From Hedera helix (lineage: Eukaryota; Streptophyta; Magnoliopsida; Apiales; Araliaceae), in contig OX359274.1 of NCBI GenBank assembly GCA_947179155.2, positions 48,331,564 to 48,395,563 on the forward strand: a stretch of 64,000 nucleotides of DNA, written 5' to 3'. A program made the translations under genes and the position numbers. Below the pieces are notes generated by a model that saw only the letters and a program-made list of their open reading frames with translations, did not search any database and had not been told where the DNA came from. Shown here in pieces: positions 50,858-62,089 of this stretch (positions within the stretch are counted from its first letter, which is position 1; each line of letters starts with the position of its first letter).

Positions 50858-51039
50858 TATTATGATATCATAAGTAAATTTGAATCTCACATCGCAAAAA
50901 TAATGAAATAGTGAAGGATATACGTGAATCGACCCAAGACTTGATGACCTAAATTTTTAGGTCAAGTTAGGTTTTAGACGTGTGTTACTGCTTTACGTAT
51001 GCTCACGCAAAGCACGGGCTCCCCGATTCTTCCCCAACA
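50858..51039 (+). repeat. TRIM left LTR
   Basis: 182 bp. It begins TATTATGATATC, so the expected TG start has mutated to TA, and it ends CCCCAACA. It is shorter than the right LTR, which has about 30 extra bases around the repeated phrase TTAATATACGTGAA. Confidence 0.85.
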
Positions 51040-51109
51040 ACTGGTATCAGAGCCATTGAAGATTAATCATAAACTAGTGAGCCTCTTTAAACGATATGTA
51101 ATTGTGGTT

Positions 51110-51301
51110 CGAAAATTAATCTCAAACAACCTCTTCAAAATAGATAAGTGATGATGTTGAATTCTCTATGAAAAGATGTTACTTCTTCCCTAAAGGGCTC
51201 TTGATAGAAATTAATCTCGGACAACCTCTTCAAAAAAGACATGCAATGATGTTGAATTCCGATGAAGGGTTGGTGTTTCTTCTCTAAGGACTCTTGATGG
51301 T
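51110..51301 (+). repeat. Internal tandem duplication in the TRIM
   Basis: Two units of about 95 bp begin AATTAATCTC and run through ACAACCTCTTCAAAA, GATGTTGAATTC and CTCTTGATRG. A further pair of related blocks (AATTGGTA...GGTGATTGAAGAGAAG) lies at about 51330-51361 and 51419-51448. Confidence 0.75.
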
Positions 51302-51501
51302 GATGTTGAATTCTCGATAAGTTTAACCGAGAATTGGTACCGTGGTGATTGAAGAGAAGATGCTAAATCTTGATGGAAGTTGACTCTCGATGAAGGAAGC
51401 CGAGAGTGGTTAACCAAGAATTGGTATTGCGGTGATTGAAGAGAAGGTGTTCGAGTGAAGGAGAACTTTTGATGTGATGAACTCATTTATGAGAGAGAGA
51501 T

Positions 51502-51714
51502 TGTTATGATATCACAAGTGAGTTGAGGTCCTACATCAAAGAAATAATGAAATAGTGAATAATTAATATACGTGAATGGATTCAAAGCCTAATAGCTTAA
51601 TTGTTTAAATTAATATACGTGAAGGATTAATATACTTAAAGTTGCGTTCTAAACATGTATTAGTGTCTTATGTACTCACACACAACGGTCGAGTTCTTCA
51701 ATTTTTTCCCAACA
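51502..51714 (+). repeat. TRIM right LTR
   Basis: 213 bp. It begins TGTTATGATATC and ends TTCCCAACA, with intact TG...CA termini. Confidence 0.88.
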
Positions 51715-51719
51715 ACAAC

Positions 51720-52516
51720 ATCCAAGTTTAGGTGTTGATTAGATCAAAAAAAATTTTATCTAAATATGTCGTGATATTAGCCCATGATTAGTTGAATCTA
51801 CCTCTCTTTTTTTCCCCTAGAATTTTGACTTTAAAACATTTACACATGAATGCTTTTACACTTACTTACTTTTTTTATTTAATTTTTATTATCCGCATAT
51901 AAGATAAATAATAATGATTTTACCTTATTTTATCTTTAACTTAAATGAATGGACCACACTTATTTATCTTATATATAAATAAAATAAATAAATAAGTCTA
52001 AAAATTTTCTTTTACACATTAAGGAGTTTGAACGCACAAAATTTGTGATTGATGGATAAATTTGATAGAAATTAGTAAAGTCCTTATTTATGTGAAAACT
52101 GTCTTGTCTTAATATTATGTGGCTAAACCATTTTAATTATCTGTAGCTGGTCGACAGTCATATCTTAATTTCACTGTATTTGACTGGTACCCAAATGGAA
52201 TGATCAAAGGTTGTTCCAACTTGAACATTACATATACATTAATTAAACAGTGAAAAGTAAGATTAGATATATAAGAAAAATCTCTTATCGATGCAGACAC
52301 ACGCACCCAAAATAATTTATCTGATAATTCTGTCTTATTCTGAAATTATTGGTATTCTTGTGATACACATATTGCTGATATGGATATACGAGGGTCTTAT
52401 GAAGAAATACGTTAACGAATTATGGTGGATCTTTTTATTCAATGCAACGCGGATACAGCACACATATGGGGCAGCCCGCAGCCCGGAGGCTCATTCGCTT
52501 TTTTTAACATTTTTAC
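51720..52516. other. Intergenic stretch, nothing recognised
   Basis: AT-rich sequence between the TRIM and the following MITE. I see no coding exon. Confidence 0.4.
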
Positions 52517-52797
52517 ATTACGTTTGAATTGAAAGAATGGAATAGAGTAAAAAATAAAATAATTTTAAAGTATTTTAAATATATATTTAATTGTTAGTGA
52601 AAGTGAGTGGTCTAATATGATGGTAAAATTATCGAATGAATTTTATTTCACCACTTCTCACATTAAATAAAAATCAAAGGGATAAAATGATTCATTATAT
52701 CCACTAGAATAATTTATTCTCTAAAATGATCATCTAATACACTATTTTTTTTTATTATATTCTTTATTTTATTGCATTTTCTCAATCCAAACGTAAT
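52517..52797. mobile_element. MITE with ATTACGTTTGRATTG ends
   Basis: The left end ATTACGTTTGAATTGAAAGA mirrors the right end, which in reverse complement reads ATTACGTTTGGATTGAGAAA. It is 281 bp, AT-rich and non-coding. Related text occurs near 30213 (GTTACGTTTGAATTAGAAGA). Confidence 0.7.
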
Positions 52798-54422
52798 ATT
52801 AAACTCTTCTCTTTTTTTTTTGGTAATAAGACTTTCACATATCAATATTATTTAAAACTTAAAATTACTTATTTGGTGGGATAAATAATCTACTATTCAG
52901 TCCATTTTGTCTAATTATAAATTATACTCCTTATCTTTCGCTAAATATCTCTTTTTAAAAATTTTATTTTATTTTAACGATCATATTTTAAGTTGTTGAT
53001 ATTGTCCAAATAAAAACGATAGAGTAAATATACATATAACGATATTTTTGGTAATTAAAGTCGCTTTTAAAATTGAAAATTAGTATGAACATATTACATA
53101 ATTATTTGTCATATCAAGAAACAAAAACGACTAGAAGTTGGCCTGTGGATTGTGCTTAAGACCAACTTCTATTCTAATTGGCCTCCAAAATGGATAATTT
53201 TTAGGTGCCTAACGATAACCCGGAAAGGCATTTTCCGTTTTCGGGGCCATTTTTTGGCCCCTATGCGACCCCAGCTTGTCAATCTATAACCGTTGGACTT
53301 AATTATATAGAAATTCCATGTCTATGTTAAATACATTACGTGCATAATGATGCAAATTATTTTTTCTTTTTCCATTTTCCTTTTCATTTATTAATTCTTT
53401 TATTGGACAAATGAAAAAACGTGAATAGCGTTCCTTTAAAGCCTAAATCACCAAATTAAGACATAGCTCATCAGACCAAAGGTCACCGGACTCGCCACAA
53501 CTTGGATCAAGCCTACTCGTAAGAATCCAGCATGCTACAAATTAATCGTAATATAAATTAAACGTAAGTTTTTTCTAATTTATTCGTTAATTTTTTTTTA
53601 TAATTATTTTCTCAGGCTCTCCTAGAATTTACACCTCTAGAATTAAATATATCTTTAGAATTAAATTTTAATAATATAAGTTCTATATATATATATATAT
53701 ATATATATAGCTGATTCTACCATATGCTTTGATTGTACGAGCTCATTCTGTACTATGTTTTGACCGTGATTAGCCAGCCATTGTCAATATTATTAGGTAT
53801 ATGTTTATTAAATTTTATTACGTCTTTTTTATTTCCTTTCTCTTTCTAATTGATGTGATATATATATATGGGTTTTAAAATTGAAAACTATACTTTATAC
53901 CCAATATCCCAAAACAATTAACACGACTTATTGGTACAATATTCTTACCGTAGTGTATAATATTCAAATTTTACAGCAAAAGTTATAGTAATAACGCAAT
54001 AATTAGAAACCTTTAAAAAAAGAAAAAAAAATAATTTTACATACACTACAATTAAATATTACTTCAAATATTATATATATTTCAATCATTAAAAAATGAG
54101 AACTGATACTAATTTTTATATTATATCTTATTTTTTAATAATTAAAATTAAAATATTATGTTTAATGTTGTGCACTTATACTTATTTAAGAAAAAAATCG
54201 AATTAAAGATATGATAAAGGGGTGAAAGCGATTATCGCGGGACCCATGTCAGGGGCAACGATGGGAACATTCTCCCGAATTTCATCCATTGATGCGCTTG
54301 GCTTTCTAAACAAATCCATGCCCTTAATAATTGTTTCTTCCACTAACTTTTAATTTCCAACTTTAGTTTGGGTCGACAATATCTTAACGGCTCTCCCCTT
54401 GTTGCTTCGCAGCAAACTCAAT
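52798..54422. other. Intergenic stretch, no gene seen
   Basis: AT-rich, with a TA run near 53684-53708. A short inverted repeat with GGGGCCATTTTTTGGCCCC occurs near 53243-53262. I see no coding exon. Confidence 0.4.
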
Positions 54423-56110
54423 ACTATAATTAGACCTAATAAAAGTAATCTAAGTTTACCGGCTGACCTGGTTTGTTCATTAAAAATTGAGTTTTAGACT
54501 TTATTGTTATAGTGTATGAAAATTTGAGTTATTTTAACTCGGCCTAATTTTGGTTTAGTCCGTTATGGGTCCACGGGTGGCCTGACTCATTCAAAAAAAT
54601 TCTTTGACCCATTTTTTTTTAATTACTTTCTAAATTAATGTATTATTTTTTATGATCTAATTTTAAATTAATTTTCAATATAATTTCTAATAGGAATTAG
54701 AATGTAAATGTATCTTACTATTTAATAACTTAAACACTAAATAATAATTTTATATTAAATTGTTGTACCGAAACATTTTATATCTCAGAGTAAACAACTA
54801 TGGGTTAGCTTAGTAAAGTTCTAAAATACTTTCTTTTGAATACAAATTTTGGAAAAGCATAACTGTTACATAATTAATGAGAAAAATGCTTGAATTATTG
54901 TTCATGATAAGTCTTACTATAGGCTGTTTCTATTTTCACATGAGTATTAATTTATAATTCTAGTAACTATTCAATTTATGAAAATTAATAATGTCCAAGT
55001 AACGATAGAAAGTGATTTAAGTGCCTTAGTAGTTTTGTTGCTTGGAGATGAAAAGTGTAAAAACATATAGGAAAAGGTTGTATTATCTTAAAATTTTGGA
55101 AAGGTAATATTTGAAGCAAGTGTACCTGTTGCTGGTTTTGTACTAGTACCTATGCTACTGTTATACAAGTATTCATTTTCTTGATTCAAGTCAATCATAT
55201 TTGTGAGCCCTTAATTTGTAATAAATCTTTGTCCCATGCAAATGTCTTCTTTTGGTTCTTTTAGATTTCCAAAAGATTTTCTGATTCAGTTTAAGTTCCA
55301 AAGTATAGTAACTAAACAGTGAAGAGTGGTTGGTTATTTAAACATATATAAGCCTGGTATTAAGAGACTATAGATACTATCATTTGCACACTATATCATA
55401 TAAAAAAATTAAATATTATATTCATCTCAATTATTAAAAAATTAAACCTGATACAAATTTTGACCCTATTTTTTAATAGTTAGAATGCATTTTGTATTCT
55501 TTTGTTATTATTTTTTGTCAACTTATATTTTTCCCTGTCATTTATCTAACAATTTTTTGGTAATTGTTTCTATCTTTTTGGTCATACATTACTGTAATAA
55601 CTACTGAGCTCTGTTTGGATGTACTAGAAGTTATCTATTACGGTTGTCTATTATCTGCTCTTGAGCTATATTTGCTTGCTTTGGTTATCCAACCTTATTC
55701 TTTGATTGCTTGTAGAGCTGGTGAACTTTCAGCTATTGAAATTGATAGCTTGATGGTTATTGTTGCAAACCCACGTCAGTTCAAGATACCAGATTGGTTC
55801 TTGAATAGGAAGAAGGATTACAAAGACAAGAAATTCTCTCAAGTGAATTGTTGATTATCCTTGTGTAACCCTATCTAAAATGCATGAATTGTTATTTATT
55901 GTTGTGGTACTAATATTCGTTTTTCATAGATTTTGAAACTATAAAAATTTAGCATTTTAGTGTGTGGAAAAAAAATGACCCGTAGGCCAAACTTGAACTA
56001 CAAACCTCCTGTTTTGAGCTTAAAAAAATCTAAGTCATTTTATTTCGGCCCATATTTAGACCAGCTCGACTTAACTATGATCTAACCCGTTTGTCAATTC
56101 TAACTATAAT
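54423..56110. mobile_element. hAT-type element carrying a ribosomal protein S18 exon
   Basis: The element spans 54431-56102. It begins TAGACCTAATAAAAG. Its right end in reverse complement begins TAGAATTGACAAACGGG, a form common at plant hAT termini. ACTATAAT flanks it on both sides (54423-54430 and 56103-56110), a perfect 8-bp duplication. Subterminal sequences at both ends include GGCCTAA/GGCCGAA and GGGTC/GACCC-like blocks. No transposase is seen. Inside, at 55716-55842, is one exon of RPS18 with intron-like flanks. Confidence 0.8.
55716..55842 (+). pseudogene. Orphan exon of ribosomal protein S18 (uS13)
   Basis: The exon reads AGELSAIEIDSLMVIVANPR then QFKIPDWFLNRKKDYKDKKF and SQ, unmistakable RPS18. 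It is preceded by a pyrimidine-rich tract and TTGTAG acceptor, and followed by GTGAAT, a plausible donor. Reading on reaches a stop at 55852. The first exon (about 50 residues) and the C-terminal part (from about SNALDMKLRDD in relatives) are absent nearby. Intron-like flanks show that it derives from genomic DNA and not from a retrocopied mRNA. It cannot encode a working S18. Confidence 0.9.
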
Positions 56111-56165
56111 AGTCAAACTTATAAGTAGATTTTCGCACCTATTGCTCAAGAAATATGTATAAAAA

Positions 56166-56424
56166 GAGAAAGATCATAACAACTACTTGTTGTACCTCTT
56201 AAGACACTGTTTGAACAAACACATATTTTATCATTTATAAGAAAATGGTGATTCAAATTTAAATTTTTTAATCCGCTCATTACTATTAGTAACGCTTATT
56301 ACTATTAGTAACGGGTGACAATTATTTTTTTTAAAAATTTGGATCATACATTTTTTCTGTAAATGGTCAAAGTTGTGTTTGTTCGAGTAACATCATAACA
56401 AATATTGGTTATAAATCACTCTCC
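56166..56424. mobile_element. Short MITE of the GGRGA-TGAT-ATARC family
   Basis: The right end in reverse complement starts GGAGAGTGATTTATAACC. The left end is a diverged mirror (GAGAAAGATCATAACAACTA), and both arms share GAACAAACACA further in. The centre has two copies of TTACTATTAGTAACG at 56280 and 56298, matching the palindromic box of the 21693 copy. Confidence 0.55.
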
Positions 56425-57310
56425 TATTTTTTAATTTATTTTTAAAAATATAGTATCTTAAGAAAAATTGTATTCAATTAGACTAGACCAACTCTAGTCT
56501 TAGGAATAAAATATATTAGAACATTTAGAATAAAAGTCTATTTGACTATTTGACTTTCTTGTATCCATATAAAATATTACTATTTATACATAATATTTTG
56601 AAAAAAAATATAAAAAAGCTTTTAATTTTAGAATATGAAAGTAGATGTGTTTCTATTATCGAGAGACGAGAAGGATATATCACCACCAGTATCATTCACC
56701 ATTCGCCAAACACTTGGAAAACTATTCCGATGAATCAAATATTCAATTTCTTGGTTTGTGTCTCTTGATGACATAATAAAGAGGAGAACAATTTTTAATC
56801 CCAATCATCCTATATATCTTCTTTGTCTATTTTCTAATTTTAAATTGTTTATGCTTCATTAGATTCTATTTGTATCTACTTTTCTTTAATTATTCATTTG
56901 TTAAATGGAATAGTATGATTTCATGTTTGCCGTTTTAAGCCAAATATGAAAATTACGTTTTGATGTTTTAGGTATATTAAAAAGAATTGTATGGCATATA
57001 GTTAGATATATTATGTTTTAATATATTTCTAAAAGTAAAACGGGAGTTCGCTAGTCGTTAACAAAAAGGAAAAAAAAAATAGTTAATATTTCACAATAAA
57101 TAAATCACGGAGGCCTATCTCTTTGTTGTTGTTTTTTTCTTTTTTGTTGACAAAATGGCATGCTCTATTATATTTTTTGACAAAATGGCGTCCTCTCTTA
57201 CATAATAATAAGAATATTTCAAATAAAATGAATTGAATTGAATTGAATCAAGTATTTACTTAATTGAGTCAAATCATATCGAGTAATTTAGTTCATCAAG
57301 CATTCCAAAA
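56425..57310. other. Intergenic stretch, no gene seen
   Basis: AT-rich with only short chance frames. Nothing recognised. Confidence 0.4.
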
Positions 57311-57740
57311 CCAAGGTTTTTTAAACACAGACCATACCGGCGGTATAACTGATAAAATCATAATCGGTCGACACTCCGGTTCAGTTTGAACAAAAAAAAT
57401 CAATTTTTAATTGAATCGGATAAAATAAACCGATGGTTCAACCGGTAAAATCGATTAAGTTGACCGAGTGAACCCATTTTAAAATATTTTTTTAGTATAA
57501 GAATATTTTTAACTTTAAAATTAAATATTTTTAGTAATATTGTAACATAATTTCACTAAATTTTAGCTTACAAAAAATTATATTTTTAAATATTTATTAA
57601 ATATTAATAATATTTTTTTTTTATATTTATGACGTCACCGATTCAATAACGGTTCGACTTCTGGTAAAACTAGTAATACATCTATCTGATATTTTTTCAA
57701 TTTGATAATCAGTCCGAATCTAAAAATATTGTCCGAAACC
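57311..57740. mobile_element. hAT-like repeat with CCGGTT-type ends, degenerate
   Basis: Begins near CAAGGTTTTTTAAACACAG and is rich in GGTTCAACCGG/ACCGGT-type motifs at both ends. Its central AT-rich part is shared with 13200-13410. Target duplication and exact right end were not found. Confidence 0.4.
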
Positions 57741-58874
57741 ATAAGAAAAGGTTAAAAAGAATGGGCTTGGAATTTTACAACTGGTGTAGTTTTGCGCGCC
57801 CACTATTGAAAATCACATTTCATGCCTCTCTTGGTTAGGGCTCCACTCATTAATTTAAAACTTATTACCCAAGGAAAAAAAAATAGCACTTGGGAGTGTG
57901 ATCCATGCGATGTAGGGGAGAGAATGAGGTTGTATTTCAGCATTGATTGTGAGAGAGGGAGCAAGATGTTGACTTGTTGATCATGAAACAACAACTAGAT
58001 AATTATGCTTTTATTTTTCTTCATTGTCCTCCTAAATTGAATCATGCGCGCGTATTATTTAGCTATATAATCCAATCTTAGACCAATATTTACAAGAGAT
58101 TTATAAGACCAAAGCAGATGACTGACTAATCACCTATTTTTGAAGAGTTTCTAGAAAATTCTATAAGATCGATCCGTTAGTTCTTTTTTATTTGATAAAC
58201 GGTTAAATTTTGTCTTATTTTAATTTTAAAAAAATATAAGTATATGTTATCAATTTAAAATTCAGCCTAAACAGTTTTGGTGCCTTACAAATGGGGTTTT
58301 CAATTGGGCGATTAGAAGTTTACCTTGGTTAGCACATTTAACAAAATACTTGCATGAATTCGTGTATTTTTATTTGTTAATAAAATGAAATTGGATTGGC
58401 CTTGTCGTTTAATAGATTGTACGGATTAACAATAATTGGACAAACATCTTTGTAAGGAAAGAAGACAAACATAATCGATAAACTAAATATAAAATTGCTT
58501 ATCAAAAAGTAGTCACCCATTTTATTGTATTTTATTGCTTTATGTGACAATTCTTAAAAAAATTATCTATCAATATTAATATATAATAACGTAAAAGGCG
58601 ATCATAAATTTAATTATTTTAAGTTAATTTTATTTATCATTAGTCAATTCGCCGAGTTTAGATTAACCCAAGTCATTTCTTTCCAAACTTTTCTTCTCTT
58701 AAAAAAAGAAATTTTTTTCTTTAAAAGAGTTATTTCTTTCCAAACTCTTTTTTCGAAAAGTCATTAAACTGAATAAATAGTACTCCATCCGTTTCAGGAT
58801 AAAAGGCAATGTGAATTACTATCCCACTAATAAAATATTTAGTAGACCTCTCTCAGCCCAAACTATACCATTAA

Positions 58875-58914
<40 letters not shown>

Positions 58915-59449
58915 AATGGGTATTACTAATTGTGGGACCGAAATGCCAATTGTCTTTCGGTTTCTACCAATAGAAGAAGACAGAGAAAGAATTGATCAGT
59001 ATTTTACAGGTCCATCACATTGACATTACAAAATAGGTAATCACCATATAATTAATATTGAAATAAGTATATATATATATATATATATATGATTATAAAA
59101 TGTATTATAATTCAATTTTTTGAGTCAATTTTATTAATCATGGGTCAATTATAATAAAATTAAATTATTAAATTTTTAAAAAAAAATTATATAAACTAAT
59201 CTGTATCTGTCACGACTATCAAACTTGATATAATAACATCAGCTAGCACTTACCCGGAAACACCGCATCAAAACTAAAAGGTACTTCCACCATATTATAA
59301 TAAAATTAGTTAAGTTAATTTCTTATTTATATTATATATAATGATTATAAAATGTTTTTTAAAAATATCTATTGTTAGTATAATGTACACAAACTTTATT
59401 CAAAAAGACAAAATTATATGATTAATGAGTTAAAAGAATTTTATAAAAA
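57741..59449. other. Intergenic stretch, no gene seen
   Basis: AT-rich, with TA runs at about 58879-58911 and 59067-59089. A short plus-strand open frame at 58811-59023 crosses the first TA run and has no gene-like features. Confidence 0.4.
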
Positions 59450-61010
59450 ATAAAATTGTTCTAGAATAATAAGTTACTTTTATGTTTTCTAAGGTCATAA
59501 ATATAATTTTGATTCTAGTTATATTTTTGGAAGAAACCAAATCATTGGATGAAGACCAAAAAATTAAATTTTGTCTTATAATATATTTATTATTAGTTAA
59601 GTATTCTGTGCAAAGCATGAGTTTATTTTTTAAATAAAATTATTTTTAATTTCTTATTTATCTATTTCATATTTATGATGATTATAAAAAAAATATAAAG
59701 TGAAGGGAAATGCGTAAAGAGAGCGAAGTATGAGTGAGGTCCCATAGCTCACGAAAAAAGGGATGAAAGTATTGAATTTCAAATTAACTTATTATTACTA
59801 TTAGAACGACTACAAATTGGCGTTACTCAAACAAATAATTATCAATTAAAAACTCATAATTGGGTGTTAAAAGTGTATATTTTTTTAATTTAATATATAG
59901 ATTTTATATAGTTTAAAATTAATATTTAGTTTTTATTTTCAATCTTTAGAATTTATATATAGTTTTTTAGATTTAAAAAAGGAGTAGAACCTAAAAGTCT
60001 AAACTTTGTATTTAAGGATTTTTATATGATTTTTTATTTTTTTATTTTTTATTATAGAGCAATAAGTTACCATCATCGCTTTTAGTTTTAAAAGATAACA
60101 AAATTTTAATAACTAATATATAAGTAAGGATTTTTTTGGCATTAATAAACTAAAGCTCTCATATCTTAAATAAAATTGGTAATTAAAGTTTAATCATTAA
60201 TATAGTTTGTAATATATAGTACACTTTTTAACATTAATTATTATTTTCTCAAAATATTTTTTTATACTTTTAATATATAGTTATTTAAAAATAAAATTGT
60301 TGTAAAATAAGTTACTATTACGACTTTTAGTTTTAAAATTAACTAAATTTTACTCACTAATATATAAGTCATAATTACTTTTAACAGTAATTAACTAAAT
60401 ATCTCCAAATAAAATTTGTAACTAAAGTTTATTCATTAATATATTTTATAATATATAATACAATTTTTATTATTAATTAATAAGTAATTATAATATTTTC
60501 TTATATTTTTAATATTTAATTATTTAGAATCCAAAGTTGAGTAAAGTAAAATCCTAAACATATTTTTAAATTTAAAATTTCTTGTATGACTAAGTAATTA
60601 AAGGATTCTTTTTTAGAATAAATTATTGTAGAATAATAAGGTAACATTATAGTGTGTAGGACCATAAAAAAAGGATTTTTGGTTCTACAACACTAACTAT
60701 TAATTATTTTTAATAGTTAATAATTTTACAACTTAACTTACTAATTAATTGCATATAATTTATTTTGATTTTATTTTTTATATTTTATTATTAAATCTTA
60801 TGATATACACGGAGTATGTATAAGAAAAAGAATACTATTAAGTTTGGGCTTATTAGTAGCTATTCGATTTTTTATAAATAAATAAAATTAAATTAAGAAG
60901 ACTTTTAAAAAATATTTAAGTAATAGTTAAATTTTAAATTTATATCAAAAATTATAGACAAAGACCAAAAAAATTAAATTTTGTCTTCTCATATATTTAT
61001 ATAGATTTCT
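59450..61010. repeat. Highly diverged long tandem repeats, about 245-bp unit
   Basis: AATAAGTTACYATYAYSRCTTTTAGTTTTAAAA-like text occurs near 60059 and again near 60307, and the following 200 bases match in order (TAATATATAAGT, TTAACTAAAT or AATAAACTAAA, AAAGTTTAATCATTAATATA). Weaker relatives lie near 59460 and 60640. GACCAAAAAATTAAATTTTG occurs near 59553 and 60964. It is AT-rich and non-coding. Confidence 0.5.
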
Positions 61011-61429
61011 AACATACTTAAATAAATTAATTGTTATAGTTTTCTAGATGGGACAAAAGTTTTTTTTAATCTTTTTATTATTTTTAGTAAAATTGGTATA
61101 TTGTCCTATAAAATGGAGGTTCAGCAAATTTTGACTGCTGAGAACCAAGTTTATTATGTCTGCTGAAATCTCTCGATCGAAGACCCAACTCAAAAATCGA
61201 ATCATAGAGTGGAATACAGTGAATTGGGGCTTCCTTTCCTCTACTAGCTAGAGAGAGAGAGAGAGAATTCATTAATTTTAAAGCTAAAGAAAGAGAAAAG
61301 TTACTACAGATAGATATATATGTGATTGTTTATAAATATCTGTGTGGTTGAATCAGAGAAGAAAAAGGGGTCTTTTTTCTTTGTTACTACTCTATAGAGC
61401 TCAGCGTAGGAGCCGTGGAACATAATAAG
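61011..61429. promoter_or_regulatory. Upstream region of the AUX/LAX gene
   Basis: Contains a GA repeat at 61250-61266 and TATA-like TTTATAAATA near 61330. The transcription start is not determined. No auxin-response element is firmly supported in this stretch. Confidence 0.3.
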
Positions 61430-61855
61430 TTAATAACCATTAGAAAAACGCTCTGAGCTTTTGCTGCTTTTCAGGCCTCTCAGCCGCCAATCTTCCAATT
61501 CCCCAGCAGAAAATTTGGGAAGATGAAGGGCATTTAAGTTGGCGTAGCTTAGTTGTTTTTTTCCAGAGATTTTGTGGCCGCTGATATTGCTGCTGCTACT
61601 GCGGCTGCTTTTGCAATTATGACTGGAAAAAGAATTTAAAAGTCCATTTGTTCTTTGTCTATTTAGTTGTGTCAAATCTTGGAATGAAGAATTCTTAAAA
61701 CTCTCTGCTTCAATTGTCACCTCCTTTTCAGTAGTATTACTTAATTATAAAGCACTTTGCTTCTGAAAACAAATCCTAAATCCCAAAAAGTCATAAATCA
61801 AACACCATCTTCTCCCACTGAGATCTGGGCTGAAGAAAGAGACATCTCAAACAAG

Positions 61856-62042
61856 GTATATCAGAAAGTAGAATGGTGGGTTTTTTTTTTTGTTTTTGTT
61901 GATGGTACTTTAAATTTCATTTTCTTGATTTTCTTTGTTTGTTTTCTTTGGATCTGGGGATTGAGAGGACTCGTTGGCTTTTGTTAGTGTTTGGTTATAC
62001 TATTTCTTGTCTCATTGAGTGTCTTTTTTTGTGTTTTTACAG
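61856..62042 (+). other. Probable 5' UTR intron of the AUX/LAX gene
   Basis: CAAAC-AAG is followed by GTATATCAG, and 187 bp later a T-rich tract ends TTTTTACAG before ATTTTCCC. It lies between the likely transcription start and the ATG at 62090. A leader intron is inferred from splice consensus only. Confidence 0.5.
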
Positions 62043-62089
62043 ATTTTCCCAAATTTATAAACAATTCTCTTTAGTCCATATAGAAGACA

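Larger units (their letters stand above)
50853..51719 (+). mobile_element. Complete TRIM retrotransposon
   Basis: The element spans 50858-51714 (857 bp). The left LTR is 50858-51039 and the right LTR 51502-51714. Both carry TATGATATCA near the start and end in CCCAACA. Right after the left LTR is TGGTATCAGAGCC (51042-51054), the primer-binding site for initiator tRNA-Met. A GAGAGAGAGA polypurine tract (51491-51500) precedes the right LTR. Flanks GCAAC and ACAAC form a 4-of-5 target duplication. The 462-bp interior encodes no retroviral proteins. This structure defines terminal-repeat retrotransposons in miniature, moved by enzymes supplied elsewhere. Confidence 0.92.

Noticed and set aside
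51211..51486. 91-codon minus-strand frame
   Set aside because: It lies in the repeated interior of the TRIM and repeats itself with the internal duplications.
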